This document shows positions 35,978 through 48,365 of a stretch of DNA of 64,000 nt, one piece after another. The notes under the pieces are model-generated. The model searched no databases. It was not told the origin of the DNA and saw nothing but the letters and a program-made list of their open reading frames with translations. The position numbers and the translations under genes were made by a program. The DNA is from Acheta domesticus (taxonomy: Eukaryota > Arthropoda > Insecta > Orthoptera > Gryllidae). Where the stretch lies: contig JAHLJT010003656.1 of NCBI GenBank assembly GCA_031308135.1, forward strand, positions 48,423,835 to 48,487,834. The letters are read 5' to 3'. Numbering within the stretch: the first letter of the stretch is position 1; every line of letters starts with the position of its first letter.

Positions 35978-36949
35978 TGTGTAGTTTTATAGTAGTTAAT
36001 ACAGTTACAAAGTATTGAGCTATTAATATTTATATAAAGTGTTATGAGGTGGAGTGAAGTGATTTAATTTTTATCTCTTTGTTTCGCTACTCTAAAACGT
36101 CTTTGATAGGCTCTTCTGACAAACGCTATTTATCAATTTATGTTAAGGAGTGACGTACATGTTAGAAATGTAGTAATTATTATAAGTATTGTATATTATA
36201 TTGTAGTGTTAGGTAAAAATGTTTACCCATATTTGTCTGAATAAGACTGAGTGAATAGGTGTAGGCTGGTGTGAATGCGAGAGTTCCTAGTTCTTTGTAT
36301 GATACGTATGTACGAGTGTATGTTGGTATGCATGAATATTTGTGTAATATGTAAGTAAGTTTATTTATTTTAATGTTATATATTTCCATATGATGTATAT
36401 GTATGTGACTTCATTTGTGTGTTCTAGATAATGGCAAAGACATTATGTTTTCAACTAATATTTTTATTTTAAATGGTTTGTAATTTTTATTTCATTTCCA
36501 GGTTTCTGCGTTCTGCCACCGCACAACATCTGTCCAATTGTAGAATAAAGTTTATATCTACATCTAATCAGAGAATCTGCCACACAATCATTATGAAATG
36601 TTATAAAAGCTCCAATATAATAAAATCAAAAATTAATGTGTGCTTTGCTATTTGAAGGCCTTCTGTTTTTAAGCAACTTTACTATTTTTCAATGTTTGTT
36701 GCAGAACCAGGTCTCACAAATAGCTGAATTGCGAGGGGAAAGGTGAGTGGCTGACGGAATAGTGTAACATCGTTTATTAATTCAGAACTATACTAAGATT
36801 TACCTATGAAATTGCTGGAATTACGCATTGCAATTGCTTCAGTAATAATTATTTCAACGATATTTTTCAGAAAATTTAATTTCGTGTAGAAAAATGATTA
36901 CAATTTTGTCTATTCATTTCAAAAGAAAAAACTATTCGTTGGTTGTTTT

Positions 36950-37745
36950 TCAGGTAGCTAGCCTTTAATGCGACACGAGAAAATTGGAAGGAACAACCCA
37001 ATTTTTAATCACAGAAAAGGCCCAACGTGATAGGCTATGACGAAGTTTGGACGATAGAGGATTTTGTAGGTAATCTTTATTAAGAAAACAGCTATACAGT
37101 GTTATTTCTTTGAGAAAATGTCAATATTGCCCCTGCATTAATTCACTAATAAGTACATGATAAATACTTTTTAGGTAGTGGTGGTACCATCCCATTTCAT
37201 ACGCTGTTATACTCCAGAACACAAAGGGAGGACATCCCGTTGTAGACACGAATTTGCAAAGTAGTTTGAATACAAAAGGGGAGCAATATTTGGAATCTTG
37301 CAAACGTTTCAATGTTGTCTTTCTCGATGTATGTTTGCTGAGTAACTTGCGTATGAGTAATGAATTTTCTGTATTTTCCAGGTAGGCAGTCATTTCGTGT
37401 AATATGTAAACAAACAGTGTATACCCCCATACGGGAAAAGAGGTTGCATTGTGTACTACAAAGCAATGAAGTCAAGGTTTTTTAGTTAAAAAAGGATTAT
37501 AATATTATATATTCATTTTACAAGAAGTATTTGTTCAGTGTTTTTCAGGTTTATAGCAGTTCATGCGACAACGTGAAAATTGGGAGAACAATTGCGAATT
37601 TTAAGCAGGGGAAAAAAGCACAGCCACATCGCCTGTGCGGTAATTTGGCGACCCAGGTAATTTTTAATATAATGTAAGCTGTTCAGTAGTATTTCTTCGA
37701 AAAAACATTAATACCGTTTCTAATAAGTAAATGTCGAAAATCAAC
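36950..37745 (+). repeat. Two tandem modules with splice-like borders
   Basis: Module 1 (about 36955-37170) and module 2 (about 37548-37745) align: TTTTTCAGGTAGCTAGCC against TTTTTCAGGTTTATAGCAG, then ATGCGACACGAGAAAATTGG against ATGCGACAACGTGAAAATTGG, then ATTTTGTAGGTAATCTTTAT against ACCCAGGTAATTTTTAAT. Each has a pyrimidine-CAG acceptor-like left edge and a GTAATnTTTA donor-like right edge. Module 2 is open in one frame, but module 1 has an early stop. The layout could be exons of a non-coding or dead gene. Both modules recur in the right arm (about 59085-59250 and 59690-59850). Confidence 0.45.
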
Positions 37746-38489
37746 CAATCCATTTGTTCTCAGAAAAGCATTTTCAGATGTCTGGTGTTATTTCCCACCA
37801 TTGCGTGAAAAACGCAAATCTTGGAGACCTGTATCCGGAATTCGGTGGTGAATGATTCAGCATTAAAAAGAAATGCACGTTTGACTGAAAAAATAGTTTT
37901 GGTAAATGTGTTGCCAGATATATCACACTTGGGCTTACATAAAAATACATGTAATGAATAAGTGCTTGACATAATTTTTAAGGACTTCTATTTAGTAAAA
38001 CGTACACAAGAAGCATAAACCATTTTAACAGAAGAGCTATGAGAACTCTATATTCCGGGTCCAAGATACCATCACATCACATTAGTTCAGTTGTTCATTC
38101 TTTCATCTAGGCTATGAGATATGCGTACTGGAAAAAATTCATAAAACTCGAGAGTATACAGATCGCATTTAAAAAAATTATTTGCGTATCACCTATTTTT
38201 GTCATCTCACATCGTCGGCGCGAATGAAAAATCACCGAAAACCATAAGTTGTTAAATGTCAACGGCACTTGGTTCGCCGCAATATTTTCTACGTTTATTT
38301 TTTTATCTGTTATCTTGAAAATAAAAGAAAAACAGTGTCTGAGGAAGGCAATGTACACTGGTACATTCCTTCCCCCTGTTGGTAATAAGCTGTTGTTGAA
38401 GCATATGTTCCACAAATGTATTGTGATTTTTATTATCAGTTTTCTGCGAAAGGTATTAACCCTCGATAGGTCGAGCTCATTCGCGTCAC

Positions 38490-38522
38490 GCCGTAGGTCG
38501 AGGGTGAGCGCGGCGCTCACTT
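38490..38522 (+). promoter_or_regulatory. piggyBac subterminal repeat, left end
   Basis: CCGTAGGTCGAGGGTGAGCG followed by CGGCGCTCACTT. It contains a hairpin (GTGAGCGC/GCGCTCAC) and restates the terminal repeat 30 bp in. Subterminal repeats of this sort are usual transposase contact sites in piggyBac elements; binding here is inferred. Confidence 0.6.
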
Positions 38523-38841
38523 GAGAATAAAACTACTTTTACAAGTTAAACAACAGTATATTTTTCATATTTCATTTTTATATAGTTTATATATCACAAC
38601 GTAATGTTATTATTTCGAATTTTGTTGTATAATATATTTTATTTCTTATTAATATGTATTTTTAATTAATTACATTGTCGTCAGATTTTTGAAAAAGAAA
38701 ACAAACAGGTTGATTACAGTAAAAAAATAAGTTAAGACAGCTAATAAAAAGTAATTTAGTATTATTGAGAAATGTTAAATTTCATCATATTCACAAATTA
38801 ATTATAATAATTTTATAGTTTTAAATATTCAATTTATTCCA

Positions 38842-40581
38842 TCAATCTATGCTCTCACTGTCTTCATTTACTCCATGACACTGATTACATAAACTTATTG
38901 TATGTTCTCCACAAATTGGAGAAATGCAGACATTACACCTCACGGTCGTGAACCGATTTTTTTTCTTGGGACAAAACGCACACTTGATTCTTTCTTTGTT
39001 TGGAACAGGATTAGGTGAATTCTGTGTTTCTGGCAAACGAAGGTACTTCTTTATCCGAATGCGTAAGTCATTGTGAATACCTTCCTTCAAAGATCTTGCC
39101 ACCATGTGGTTCCTTGTCAAATCAAATGACAGTTGTTTCAAGAATTTCCTTCGTGCCATTCTGTCGTTGATGTTGCAATAGTGAATTATCTGCGCGTTTA
39201 TCGCGCCCACGTCGAGAAGTGTGAAGAAAATTCTCAGAGGCCACCGACAGCAAACTCTTGCAACACTGTACTGCGACTTCATTTTATCAACGACATCCAC
39301 CCCTCCTTTTGTTAGATTATAGAATGTCACAATGGTAGGTTTCTCTTTTTCACCGGAAGTCTCATCGATTTCATCTGAGTCGTGCATACTGGACACAAGA
39401 ATAACATTTCGACTTTTTTTGGGAACGTAGGAAACAACAGTGCACTCTTCGCGAAAAGCGAACAAACTGCTGTTTACTGGCCGTGCCTTCGTATTTACAA
39501 TTTCTGGTGGTAGCTCTGCTTTATTCTTTTTCAAAGTTCCTACAACAGTCAAATTGTTTTGAAGCAATTCTACTGTAAGAGGAATGGACGAAAACCAATT
39601 ATCCATTGTTACATTGCGCCCTGAATTTCTTATAGATTCGGTGAGCCTCTTTACCACTGAGCTTGGTCTGGTGTCTAGTGAATAGTATCCTGCAGGCTGA
39701 TTAGGCACGTAAACTTCCATGTTTGATGTATAGAACATTCTACTATCTACCAATGAAAATATTTTTATTCCATACCTGGCGGGCTTCTTAGGCATATATT
39801 GTCTAAATTGGCATCTGCCTCGAAATGACTCAAGCATTTCATCAACTGTAGAGTACTCTCCAATACTATAACTTTCTTTACATCTTTGGACAAAATGTTC
39901 GAAAATTTTTCTAATAGGTGCAAGTTTATCTAGTGCCTTCCTTTCATGTCGTGTCCTATCATCATCAAAACGAAGAGCTCTCAACAATAAAAGAAATCTT
40001 CTATAGCTCATGACAAAACGAAAATACTCTGGGGCAGTTCCATCCGTACTCCACAAGTCTTGCACAATTTGGTGCGATGACTTTTGAACACCCGCCATAT
40101 ACAACAAACCTAAAACAGCTGTTATTTCTACAGGATTTTTATCAACTACATCATGCTCCCTCCTATAATTAGCACGAATCTTGCGGAGACGGTCATTTGT
40201 GTACATCGTTATTTCTTCAATTATTTCATCAGGGAAAAAAACTTTCCAAGCCTCAAAGATAGTGGCAGCACTTTTTGCAGCATCTCCTTTGACTCCAGGT
40301 GGATGTAGAATTATATTTCGGCGCCTCCTTCGTGTCTGTTGACGTGGAGGGTAAGCATTCCACGTTGTAGTTTGATTCTTTCCTAAATATTGCACACGAT
40401 GTTCAGGAACTATTTCATCTTCACCAGCAGATTGCTCACTATCACTTTCATGGTCACTGTTATTCGGCTCATCTACGTCCGAATCCTCTGAATATTCAAA
40501 TTCATCAGGTAATCCAATATCCAATTCCTCATCAGTTTCATCTAGCAACCACTGTGCAATTTGTGCCTCGGAGCAATTCAT
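38842..40581 (-). CDS. piggyBac transposase, intact, 579 aa
   Basis: Cut-and-paste transposase that inserts at TTAA through a DDD (DDE-type) catalytic core. The N-terminus (residues 1-60) is acidic. A basic stretch (RRRRR) near 84-88 may aid nuclear entry. The catalytic aspartates are visible at D247 in TVDEMLESFRGRCQF, D327 in NVTMDNWFSS and D429 in LTKGGVDVVDKM. The family signature MPKKPARYGIKIF follows the first. Residues about 534-569 form the cysteine-rich C-terminal domain (CAFC..CNVC..C..H..CNQCH), which in the founding protein binds DNA ends. The length matches the family (about 594 in the moth element). There are no stops or frameshifts. The start at 40581 gives the only full-length product, and the gene ends about 380 bp before the left terminus. 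Confidence 0.95.
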   Translation of the reverse strand: MNCSEAQIAQWLLDETDEELDIGLPDEFEYSEDSDVDEPNNSDHESDSEQSAGEDEIVPEHRVQYLGKNQTTTWNAYPPRQQTRRRRRNIILHPPGVKGDAAKSAATIFEAWKVFFPDEIIEEITMYTNDRLRKIRANYRREHDVVDKNPVEITAVLGLLYMAGVQKSSHQIVQDLWSTDGTAPEYFRFVMSYRRFLLLLRALRFDDDRTRHERKALDKLAPIRKIFEHFVQRCKESYSIGEYSTVDEMLESFRGRCQFRQYMPKKPARYGIKIFSLVDSRMFYTSNMEVYVPNQPAGYYSLDTRPSSVVKRLTESIRNSGRNVTMDNWFSSIPLTVELLQNNLTVVGTLKKNKAELPPEIVNTKARPVNSSLFAFREECTVVSYVPKKSRNVILVSSMHDSDEIDETSGEKEKPTIVTFYNLTKGGVDVVDKMKSQYSVARVCCRWPLRIFFTLLDVGAINAQIIHYCNINDRMARRKFLKQLSFDLTRNHMVARSLKEGIHNDLRIRIKKYLRLPETQNSPNPVPNKERIKCAFCPKKKNRFTTVRCNVCISPICGEHTISLCNQCHGVNEDSESID

Positions 40582-40691
40582 TTTTCTAAAATTAAAATTA
40601 GAACATAAGTCAAAAGTAATTTTAAAAAGTGCAGTGATAAACTATACGTTTAATAAATAATCTAATTATAAAATGTAATAAAAAAGACTTA

Positions 40692-40725
40692 CGCGGTAGG
40701 TCGAGGGTGAGCGCGCCGCTCACTT
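40692..40725 (+). promoter_or_regulatory. piggyBac subterminal repeat, right end
   Basis: CGCGGTAGGTCGAGGGTGAG then CGCGCCGCTCACTT, nearly identical to 38490-38522 and in the same orientation. It lies about 110 bp upstream of the transposase start codon and about 200 bp inside the right terminus. Confidence 0.6.
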
Positions 40726-41736
40726 CTTACGCAGACTGACACATTCGACATTCTAACTCGGACAGAGTGTTTCCAGCAGCCGTGTTATCACTTTCCTTTC
40801 ATTCCCAGTATTCCAAACAACAGCTAGATGCCGCCACAGACCGTTAGAAGATATACATGCCACATTGTGGCTCGAGAAATTTGAAAGTGAGCGCTGCGCT
40901 CACCCCTCGACCTACGGTGGGTTAAGCGTTGAGATTATTATAGGTAAATATCCCTTAGGTCATGTGGAATGAAATTGTGGTTTTAGAGGCAGCTAATATT
41001 TTTTATTGCGTGCGTGCATGCGGGCGAGCGAGTGTACTCATGTTCGTACATTCCATACTATGAACATTATATTCTCGTTTCGAAATGTAGTGTATTAATG
41101 GTTATAAACATATGAAAATTGTACAGTTTTATGACGTGAATAAATATTACTTTAAATACCAAATCAAGTAAGTAGACCTGTTTGACTTTGTGGTAGCAAC
41201 TTTTTCATGTTGCGTTCCTAGGACACTTGCATGTAGGTCGTTAGTATTGAGAAAAGTGTGCTTTCATCTGCATGTTGAGCTATCTACAACTGGGAGTTGT
41301 ACTTGTCTGTGAAGCAATATCATGATAATAAACCTACATATGAAATACTAAAATATTATAGTATAAATGTGACAAATATGCGTCGTGCGTGTGTAGTCAA
41401 AGTACGTCCTCGGCTTGGTTATTTCGTCATAGACTTGTACATACTATGTGGCGCAATGTAATATAAGTTGTTTATTATTTGTTACGAACATAAATAATTC
41501 TCTTTTAAAATTTGAGGAAATATTTCCCTCTGTTACAGGACTTATTTAATGTTGATAAGGTATTTATACTACTATTCTGAATCCGTTTCTCTATTATGCA
41601 GTATGTGTCAAGAGTGAAAATGTCCTCGCCCTTTTGTCTCCGGTGTCTCATCGAATTTCCCTACCGGCGCGTGTTTTGTGATTTTCGTCATCAACTTTCG
41701 TGTTGAGCGCATTTAGAACATTTATATTGATATAAT

Positions 41737-41997
41737 TTGTGGAATGATAACATAATGATGGAAATGTTATGTTGTGTGTTGAATATTCAACTCTTTGCAG
41801 CAGCGTCATGCAACGTTGTTTTGTTCAATAGTAACATTGGTATATTACAGAAAGTAAGCAGTCATTTAGATCTAGAAGATGTAAAGAATTATGACCTACG
41901 GATGATGGGAAATGAAATACGCCATTTTGTTACCTACATATTCAGTTTTGAACATCAGCTTTCACGGATACTGAATTCGCGACTACAGAAATACTAA
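41737..41997 (+). other. 86-codon ORF, left-arm copy (probably non-coding)
   Basis: It is open in both arms (partner 57256-57516, minus strand). The two copies differ at about seven or eight of 262 bases, and most changes alter the residue (M/T, I/T, K/N, MM/IK). One is clearly silent. This gives no sign of purifying selection. There is no known domain. Confidence 0.3.
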
Positions 41998-43679
41998 GCT
42001 GTGGTGTTAATATTATTTATATTGCGTAAACGAAGTATTTAGATGCGGAAGCTTCGCAAAAGGGGCGCAATGCGTTCCTACGACGATTACTCTTTGATGG
42101 TGTGATTGGTGTTTTGAAATTGTTACAAAATCATGTCCAGAATGAATCACAACTTTGATTCAAGGAGAGAATTGCACAAAGAAACGTTTTTTCTGTAACA
42201 AAAATTACTAAAATATATTTAAGAATACTCTGCATTCTAAGAACGTTAGATGCTAATTTACAATCGTGTGGTTTAATGAATTAAAATAACGTTCTCAGAG
42301 ATTCTAGTTGTTCCTCATGTGCGATACACAACAGAAGATGGCACATGACGAAGACAACAGCATATAACAGTAGATATTAATGCAGAAGCTTGTCCTTTGT
42401 TGATTTCTGAATTCGTTTTCAAAACCTCTTGGATCTGAACATGATATACTTATTTTGGTGCTGTAAAATTCTATGAATTGTAATGTTTTTGTTCTTTTGG
42501 TTGTGGATATTAATGTTGCACAGAAGTACAAATAACGTCTCTTACATGTACGAAGGATCAACATTGTGACTATAAATACATCCTCGTGTTTGATTTTTAT
42601 ATGAATTGCATAAAACCCTTTTACACTAGACTTAAAATTATTCTTTCAAACTGAACTAAATGAAAATGTAAAACAAATAGAGACGATAGTATTGAGGATA
42701 TTTCTGCCAACAAGTCACTCATGCCAAATACCTGACTGGTGTTTGTGTTAAAGAAAAAAAATTACTTAACACTCGTCGTTTAAGCATTTTAAAATATAAA
42801 TCTCTATATGTATAAGAATGTTTGTTGTGGCATGTCGGAGACGCGTGGAACAATTTTAACCAGTTTCCACGAATACCGTTCAGCATCCGAGAAAAACACA
42901 GCCCGATTTGATCCAAAATATTACGAGCTAAAAAGAATGTAATGCAACCCACACTAGTATCAAGAAGTTACTTCGCAGCTGAGTCAATTTGGCACGTTTG
43001 GGACGACATTAGGGTGAACTGTGAGACTGCTACCGTGATGGTGTATTATGACGGAACTGAGTAGTACGGTGTGTATTTATAAACCACTTCCATTTTTGCT
43101 TATAGGTACAATAATTGTGTGAATTATAGGGTGAATACAGGACAATATAAGATCCCTTAATCTTAAGCATTTAACATAACTTAACATTCTTTGTCACTTA
43201 TTGTGCTTGTTATGTTTAAACATAAGATTGTCATGGCCATGACAGAGTTATTGTAATATTGAATTAACTAATTCTGAATAATTGATCTTTATTAATTCTG
43301 GATAATTGATAATCAATAAGTGAATTTTTACATTAGTTGATAATTATTTTCATTAATTGTATAAAATATATCAATGGAATAAATTATGCCTGCCTTCAGT
43401 AAGTAATTATAGTATTCTGTAATAATTTGTATAGTATTCTGTAATATTAAGTAATTATAGTATTCTGTATAATTTGTATAGTATTCTGTAATATTTTGTT
43501 ATACTACATAATTATATTGAATTCCTGTGATAACTAAAGTATGGTATCAGTAATTGTTCTTAGCTTGTTCGTACGGAGCATTGTTGTTGGGTGTGGCTGC
43601 TCTATCGATTGTTTCATTATCTCCCTGTTGCGGCCTACAGCGCTTCTATCGAGTGAATTTTGACATTAGCGATGTCTTG

Positions 43680-43843
43680 GCAAGGAGTCCACGCGCTTTG
43701 ATACCGAGCGCAGTCACAAATCTATAAATTGCCGCCTCAAGAGGCAATATAGCGCGCATATTGTTGGTGACGTGCACGTATTGTTAGTGACTTGTGAATG
43801 TAACTTGTCGCACAGCGTGCTCCGCCGTTGTCAAGGGCTGAGT
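43680..43843. other. Left-arm-only segment of about 160 bp
   Basis: The right arm passes from TTTTGACGTGAGCTGAGC directly to GCTGAGTAATCACC (about 55250-55290). The left arm has about 160 extra bases, including TTGCCGCCTCAAGAGGCAA (a perfect GCCTC.AAGAGGC-type hairpin). Whether this is an insertion in the left arm or a deletion in the right is not resolved. Confidence 0.5.
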
Positions 43844-44242
43844 AATCACCAGTCTCTGTCAGTTGCAATTGTATTTGAGTCACGTTTATTTAAAGTTTAA
43901 TACAGCCGTTCCATGGCTTCATGTTTTGTGACTTAATTAATACATCTTGTATTTATTCATCTGCAATAGTGCCCAACTTTGTCAAATCCTTAAATTTGAC
44001 ATTTCTAATGTTTTTCATTTCTTCTTGTATTGATTTTTTCTGTGCCCAGTGACCGTTGTGGGATAGTTGCGCCAGTTCTTTCATTATTTTTGTTTACACA
44101 TCCACAAAACCGACCTGAATATTAGGTCAGGTTCTGGTAAATCGCCTGAAATGGCATTTAGTAGTAAGTCTTGTGGATCTGCATTGTACTTGTTTAAGAT
44201 GGTTTTTGCGCACTTTAATTATTGTAATTATGCTATATATAA

Positions 44243-44654
44243 GGTCATTTGGTGGCTCAGAGCGAAGTCGCTTGCCCTTCACCAAAGAGGTTCGATTCCC
44301 GTCGATCTCATGTGAAATTTGTTCCACGAAAACCAGTTTCACTGCTTCACCGGGGCTAGTCCAACGCCTGTGAAGTGTCCTAAGCCCTACCTCGATCCTA
44401 ATTCCTTCCCAATTCTGGCCGCTGGGTAGTGACGCAGGGGCGCGCAAGAGAGAGGCGCGTGTGCGGAGATGCTACCTGGCGGTCCTCTTGACAACGAGAC
44501 GTGACATAATATGTAATGGAGGATTACTCCTAGAAATGGCGCGGTGGTTAATGGAGGATTACTCCAAAAGCGCAAAGCGCTCAACGCCCTCGGGCTTAGA
44601 GACGCGTTGCGTCAAATGACGCAACAAATGTAAAAAAAAAAATTAAAAAAAAAA
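44243..44654 (+). mobile_element. tRNA-derived SINE, left arm only
   Basis: The head has a pol III A box (TGGCTCAGAGCG) and B box (GGTTCGATTCCCG) spaced as in a tRNA. A GC-rich body follows, with GGAGGATTACTCC twice (about 44519 and 44552). The tail contains GACGCGTTGCGTCAAATGAC and ends in an A-rich run (44632-44654). The right arm lacks it. A related 3' piece is at 13524-13613. It moves by LINE machinery in trans and has no coding capacity. Confidence 0.85.
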
Positions 44655-47600
44655 TATATTTGAGTGTTAAAAACCTGCACCCTGTGACCAATTTATTATT
44701 TGATTTGCTCCTCAGCTGGTTGTAAGGGTGCCTTCGTAAATTCGAGGCTAGATGCATTTTGTATTATTGTATTTATGTGTGTTGTTGCAGTGTGTATTTC
44801 ATTAATATTGTCTCGTTCTGGTGTGCGCCCGACAGTATCGGAACCCGGACCAGATTTTGCCGCTTTATAATAGCTTGCTGGTGCATTGTTACGTGCATGT
44901 CTCGGACCATTAATTGCATAAGCAATTGTTCCCAACTTCAGAATCATACGAATTTCTTATTATGTCTCATTGTGAGCAATATCAGAGGTGTGGTCAGGTA
45001 AAAACAGTCATTGTTGTAACAGAGCATATCTTGAATTGATATTATTTGTGCGTATAAGTTTAAATGTGTCTAGAGATCTATTTATGGACCTGTATGTACA
45101 TTTAAAAATTATTGCTAATAAGCAGTAATTGTTGTGGTGCTAGTTTCAACTACCTTTGTATTTGTGTAGAGCTTTGACGCTCGTAATTTTCTATTGCTCA
45201 CAGTTTAGCATTCAATTATTTTTTATTGCTTAAAGAGGGTGTACGTGTCTCACTGCCCTGACAATTTTGTACCCATGGTATCTTTGTATTATTATTATCA
45301 GGTTCTCGCTTGTTATCTAGGGATGTTCTAGTTGTACATACCAAGTAATGTTAATAAAAAAGTAGTTTTTTGCTCAATGTGCAATCTTTCTCCAGGCTAA
45401 GACCGCAAGAGTTGTATATAATATTTGTCATTGTAATTGTTGTATGTGACAGGTTTATTTTTGGTTTAATAAATTGTAATATATATTCCTTCGAAATAAC
45501 AATGTTCTCTGTAGGCACCTACCACTACACTGTCCGTGAGAGTACAGCTTCAACTTCTTAACTTGTAAATTAGTTTCCTTCATACGACATCCCGATTCCA
45601 TTCGAGTTTTGTGTTAGCTCCGCCACTCAATTAGATGCACGATCAATTCTATAAATGAATTAAAGTTGATTTTGCCACCCTTCCCTTCTTCAAATATTAA
45701 TTGTATATTTTCACGTAATATCGTGGCTGGCGACAGTATTTAGTAGTAATTTCAGTTGTAATTTGTACATCTTTCCATATTTAGTAGTAATTCAGTTGTG
45801 CTTGTATATCTCAATTTCGCCAGTTCATACTTATTTTGCACATGAAAGAAGCAATGGAATCGATGGAACTGAACAAATTTGTTCCTAGAGTATCTAGTTA
45901 CATCCTGATGAATTTTTTATTTTGTTCTAAAAAGGTCAAAATACTGTTTTTTTCAATGAATCGAATTTCATTACATTAGCAAGTTTCTATGAATGTTTTT
46001 CTTGAGTCGGTGAAAATTTAGTTCTACAAACGAGCAGACTTCAAACTTATTGCACGAAACATAAGATTATCAATTTTACTACACTACATGGGCGAAAACG
46101 ATTTCCTTCTGAACACGATATATTCATTTTACTGCCATAAGATTCTATTTCTAAACATAACTCCGCAATATGTGAGGGATGTATCTACGTGTTTGAAGTC
46201 AAGCATATTAAAACTTTAAGTAATACCATTAAATATAAACACTTGTGGCCTATCTCGCAAACTCTTTTTCATTATATATTGTTAAATATCTCTACTCTTA
46301 TTTTATAAAGTATGATTACATTAAATTTTCAAAATTAAATTAACGAGTGTTCTTGTTTCAGACTGAGGAGATTTCATTCTCAACACCTCTACAGAAACAC
46401 GGCAGATGTAGAGCCAGCAGAGAGGGGTGGAGATGATTGTTTTGAGCCATTTATACACAGAATCAACCACTTCGTGTCTAAATAAGATAAGAGTATGCCG
46501 TAAATGAGCAGATAATATTCATGGTAATTATGGAAGATGAACCTGTGTAAGATGAGAGAAAAAAAATAAAATGCCAATTGGATGTATTAGTGTTAGATTT
46601 GTTAAAGCAGGAAATCCTGCCATGACAATATAACATATTCTTAACTGCACTTCTGTTAACAAATGATTTGTGAGAAGTAACACGCTACAAAGGAAGCTAT
46701 GTAGTATCTAAGTCTGTAATTTTTGTACTTTATTCATAGAATAAAACAGGTGGTTTTTGTGTTCATTTAGACTCAGTCCCGAGAACTATTTTTAAGTTCT
46801 TGGTATTTCAACTGGAGATGAGATACTGCGACTGTTTTCAGTTTTCGAGCAGCTTGTCTCGGATTTCTTGATCCCTACATCGTTTCTTTGTAAAATGTAT
46901 TTGAATGAAATTTGTTTGGATGCAAATGTTGAAGACAGATTTCAGTTTTCTTGTAATACAAATTATTTGCATTAAAACGTAATTAGAACTCCCCAAAATT
47001 CTCCCCCGTTCCACATTCCTTTGGGATTAGCGAAATAAACAAGGACGGATTTTGCTCCCACTGCAGTTAACAGGCAAGTTTGACTTCGATTTGCTTTGTA
47101 CATTAATACTTGATTCACTCTACTCGTACTCGATTGCTTTAAGAATTTTTAAAAATCTATTTCATCTCTTGTTGCTTAATATAGAGTGAAGAGTTGCATT
47201 TTACAGACAATTTTTTTTTCGTTTTAATTCCCTACACCTTTGCGATATTTCCTTCATACCACACATATTCGTTTACTCCTGGGCACATTGAAATGGATTA
47301 AAGTCCACTACCTCACTTATTTAACCTTTCGTTATATGGGTATACATTCATTGCTTTTATTATTTCTATCCTAACTTGGGAAAAACAGGTTTGTGCTTTA
47401 TCGCTCATTTCTGTTAAATGTACGAATTGTTTTGTGAAATCCTGTATTAAAATATATTTGCCAACCTAAAAATTTTGAGAGTGTACCGAAAAGATGTAAA
47501 TGTCGAACGCTAAATGAAAAAATTAAAATAAAAAAATTCAAAATGCAAGTTGTTATGAAATCTTGTAAAAATATTTTTCTACCCAAAAATAAATATTTAG

Positions 47601-48085
47601 AGAGTACCAAAAAGTTTTAAATGACGAACATTAAATTGTAAAATATAAATAGAAAAAAATTCAAAATAGAAGTTATTGAAGAAAAACTTCAAACTGTTGG
47701 TTAATTAACGAAAAATTTGATTCTCTCTCTGAAATTCCAGTAATTTCCCCGTAAATTTCTAGTCTTCGCCATATTGGAAGTCAAGTGTTTTGAATATGAT
47801 TCTGATTTTATTGTTGCTCCATTAGTAATTACATTTCATCTCTAATGTTGGTACTTTTGTTTAGTATTTATTGGTTACTTGTTTTTTTTTCATTTTAGTA
47901 ATGCAGGTCGGGAAAGGGGTATCATGACACATGGGTTATACATACAATTCGTACAGTTATAATCACATTTTTTTGAGCCTGTCATTACTTTCTACACATA
48001 TACACATCCACATTCACATCCACGCTCTCCTTTCTCGTTCATACTTACGCTTTATACATACCTTGTTTCCTTTTTAATGTCGAGT

Positions 48086-48168
48086 GATTACGGCAGGATT
48101 TGAACCTGTGAAGCTTTTGTTGAAACTGTTTAGGAGGTTGGTGTTTTAACCATCACAGCTACGCCGAC
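48086..48168 (-). tRNA. tRNA-like unit L1 (Ser/Leu type, degenerate)
   Basis: Read on the minus strand, TAGCTGTGATGGTTAAAACA resembles a D arm/A box. The T arm/B box is CAGGTTCAAATCCTG. The anticodon-loop region is CCTAAAC (would read UAA), with one stem mismatch. A long variable region is present. The acceptor ends barely pair, so a functional tRNA is unlikely. The mirrored partner is 50210-50292. This unit is the outermost of five and points away from the centre. Confidence 0.5.
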
Positions 48169-48290
48169 AGCTGCTACAGGGGCTGAAAAATCTGAAACAA
48201 TACTGGACTTGACTTGTAATCCACTTATCCCATACTTTAGCAATACTTATTGCACTTAATATAGAAGAAAATTCAAATGTGTACCGCAGC

Positions 48291-48365
48291 TGTCGGATAG
48301 CCGAGTGGTTAAAGGCACTAGTACGGCTAATGCATGTTGCCTGGGTTCGATTCTCAGTTACTCTC
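48291..48365 (+). tRNA. tRNA-like unit L2 (Ser-like, degenerate)
   Basis: The A box is TAGCCGAGTGGTTAAAGGC, close to that of serine tRNAs. The B box is GGGTTCGATTCTC, with a paired T stem. The loop region CGGCTAA resembles the serine GCT loop with U33 lost. Acceptor pairing is poor. A T7 run at 48374-48380 could terminate pol III. Partner: 50014-50087. Confidence 0.5.

Larger units (their letters stand above)
38460..40921 (-). mobile_element. Intact piggyBac transposon (2,462 bp), left arm only
   Basis: It lies between TTAA at 38456-38459 and TTAA at 40922-40925. The left end is CCCTCGATAGGTCGAG. The right end, read in reverse, is CCCACCGTAGGTCGAGG. A subterminal motif, GTAGGTCGAGGGTGAGCGC plus GCGCTCACTT, occurs three times (38490-38522, 40692-40725, and inverted at 40885-40915). 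The length is close to the 2.47 kb of the founding moth piggyBac. The right arm holds the exact empty site. The single ORF is uninterrupted, so this may be a recent, potentially active copy. Confidence 0.95.

Noticed and set aside
37121..37475. 90- and 92-codon minus-strand frames with right-arm copies at 59316-59631
   Set aside because: Similar in both arms but in two overlapping frames at once, with no domain; similarity follows from the palindrome.
38107..38524. 137-codon minus and 91-codon plus frames at the left piggyBac junction
   Set aside because: Overlapping opposite frames, one running into the transposon end; the right-arm version ends differently.
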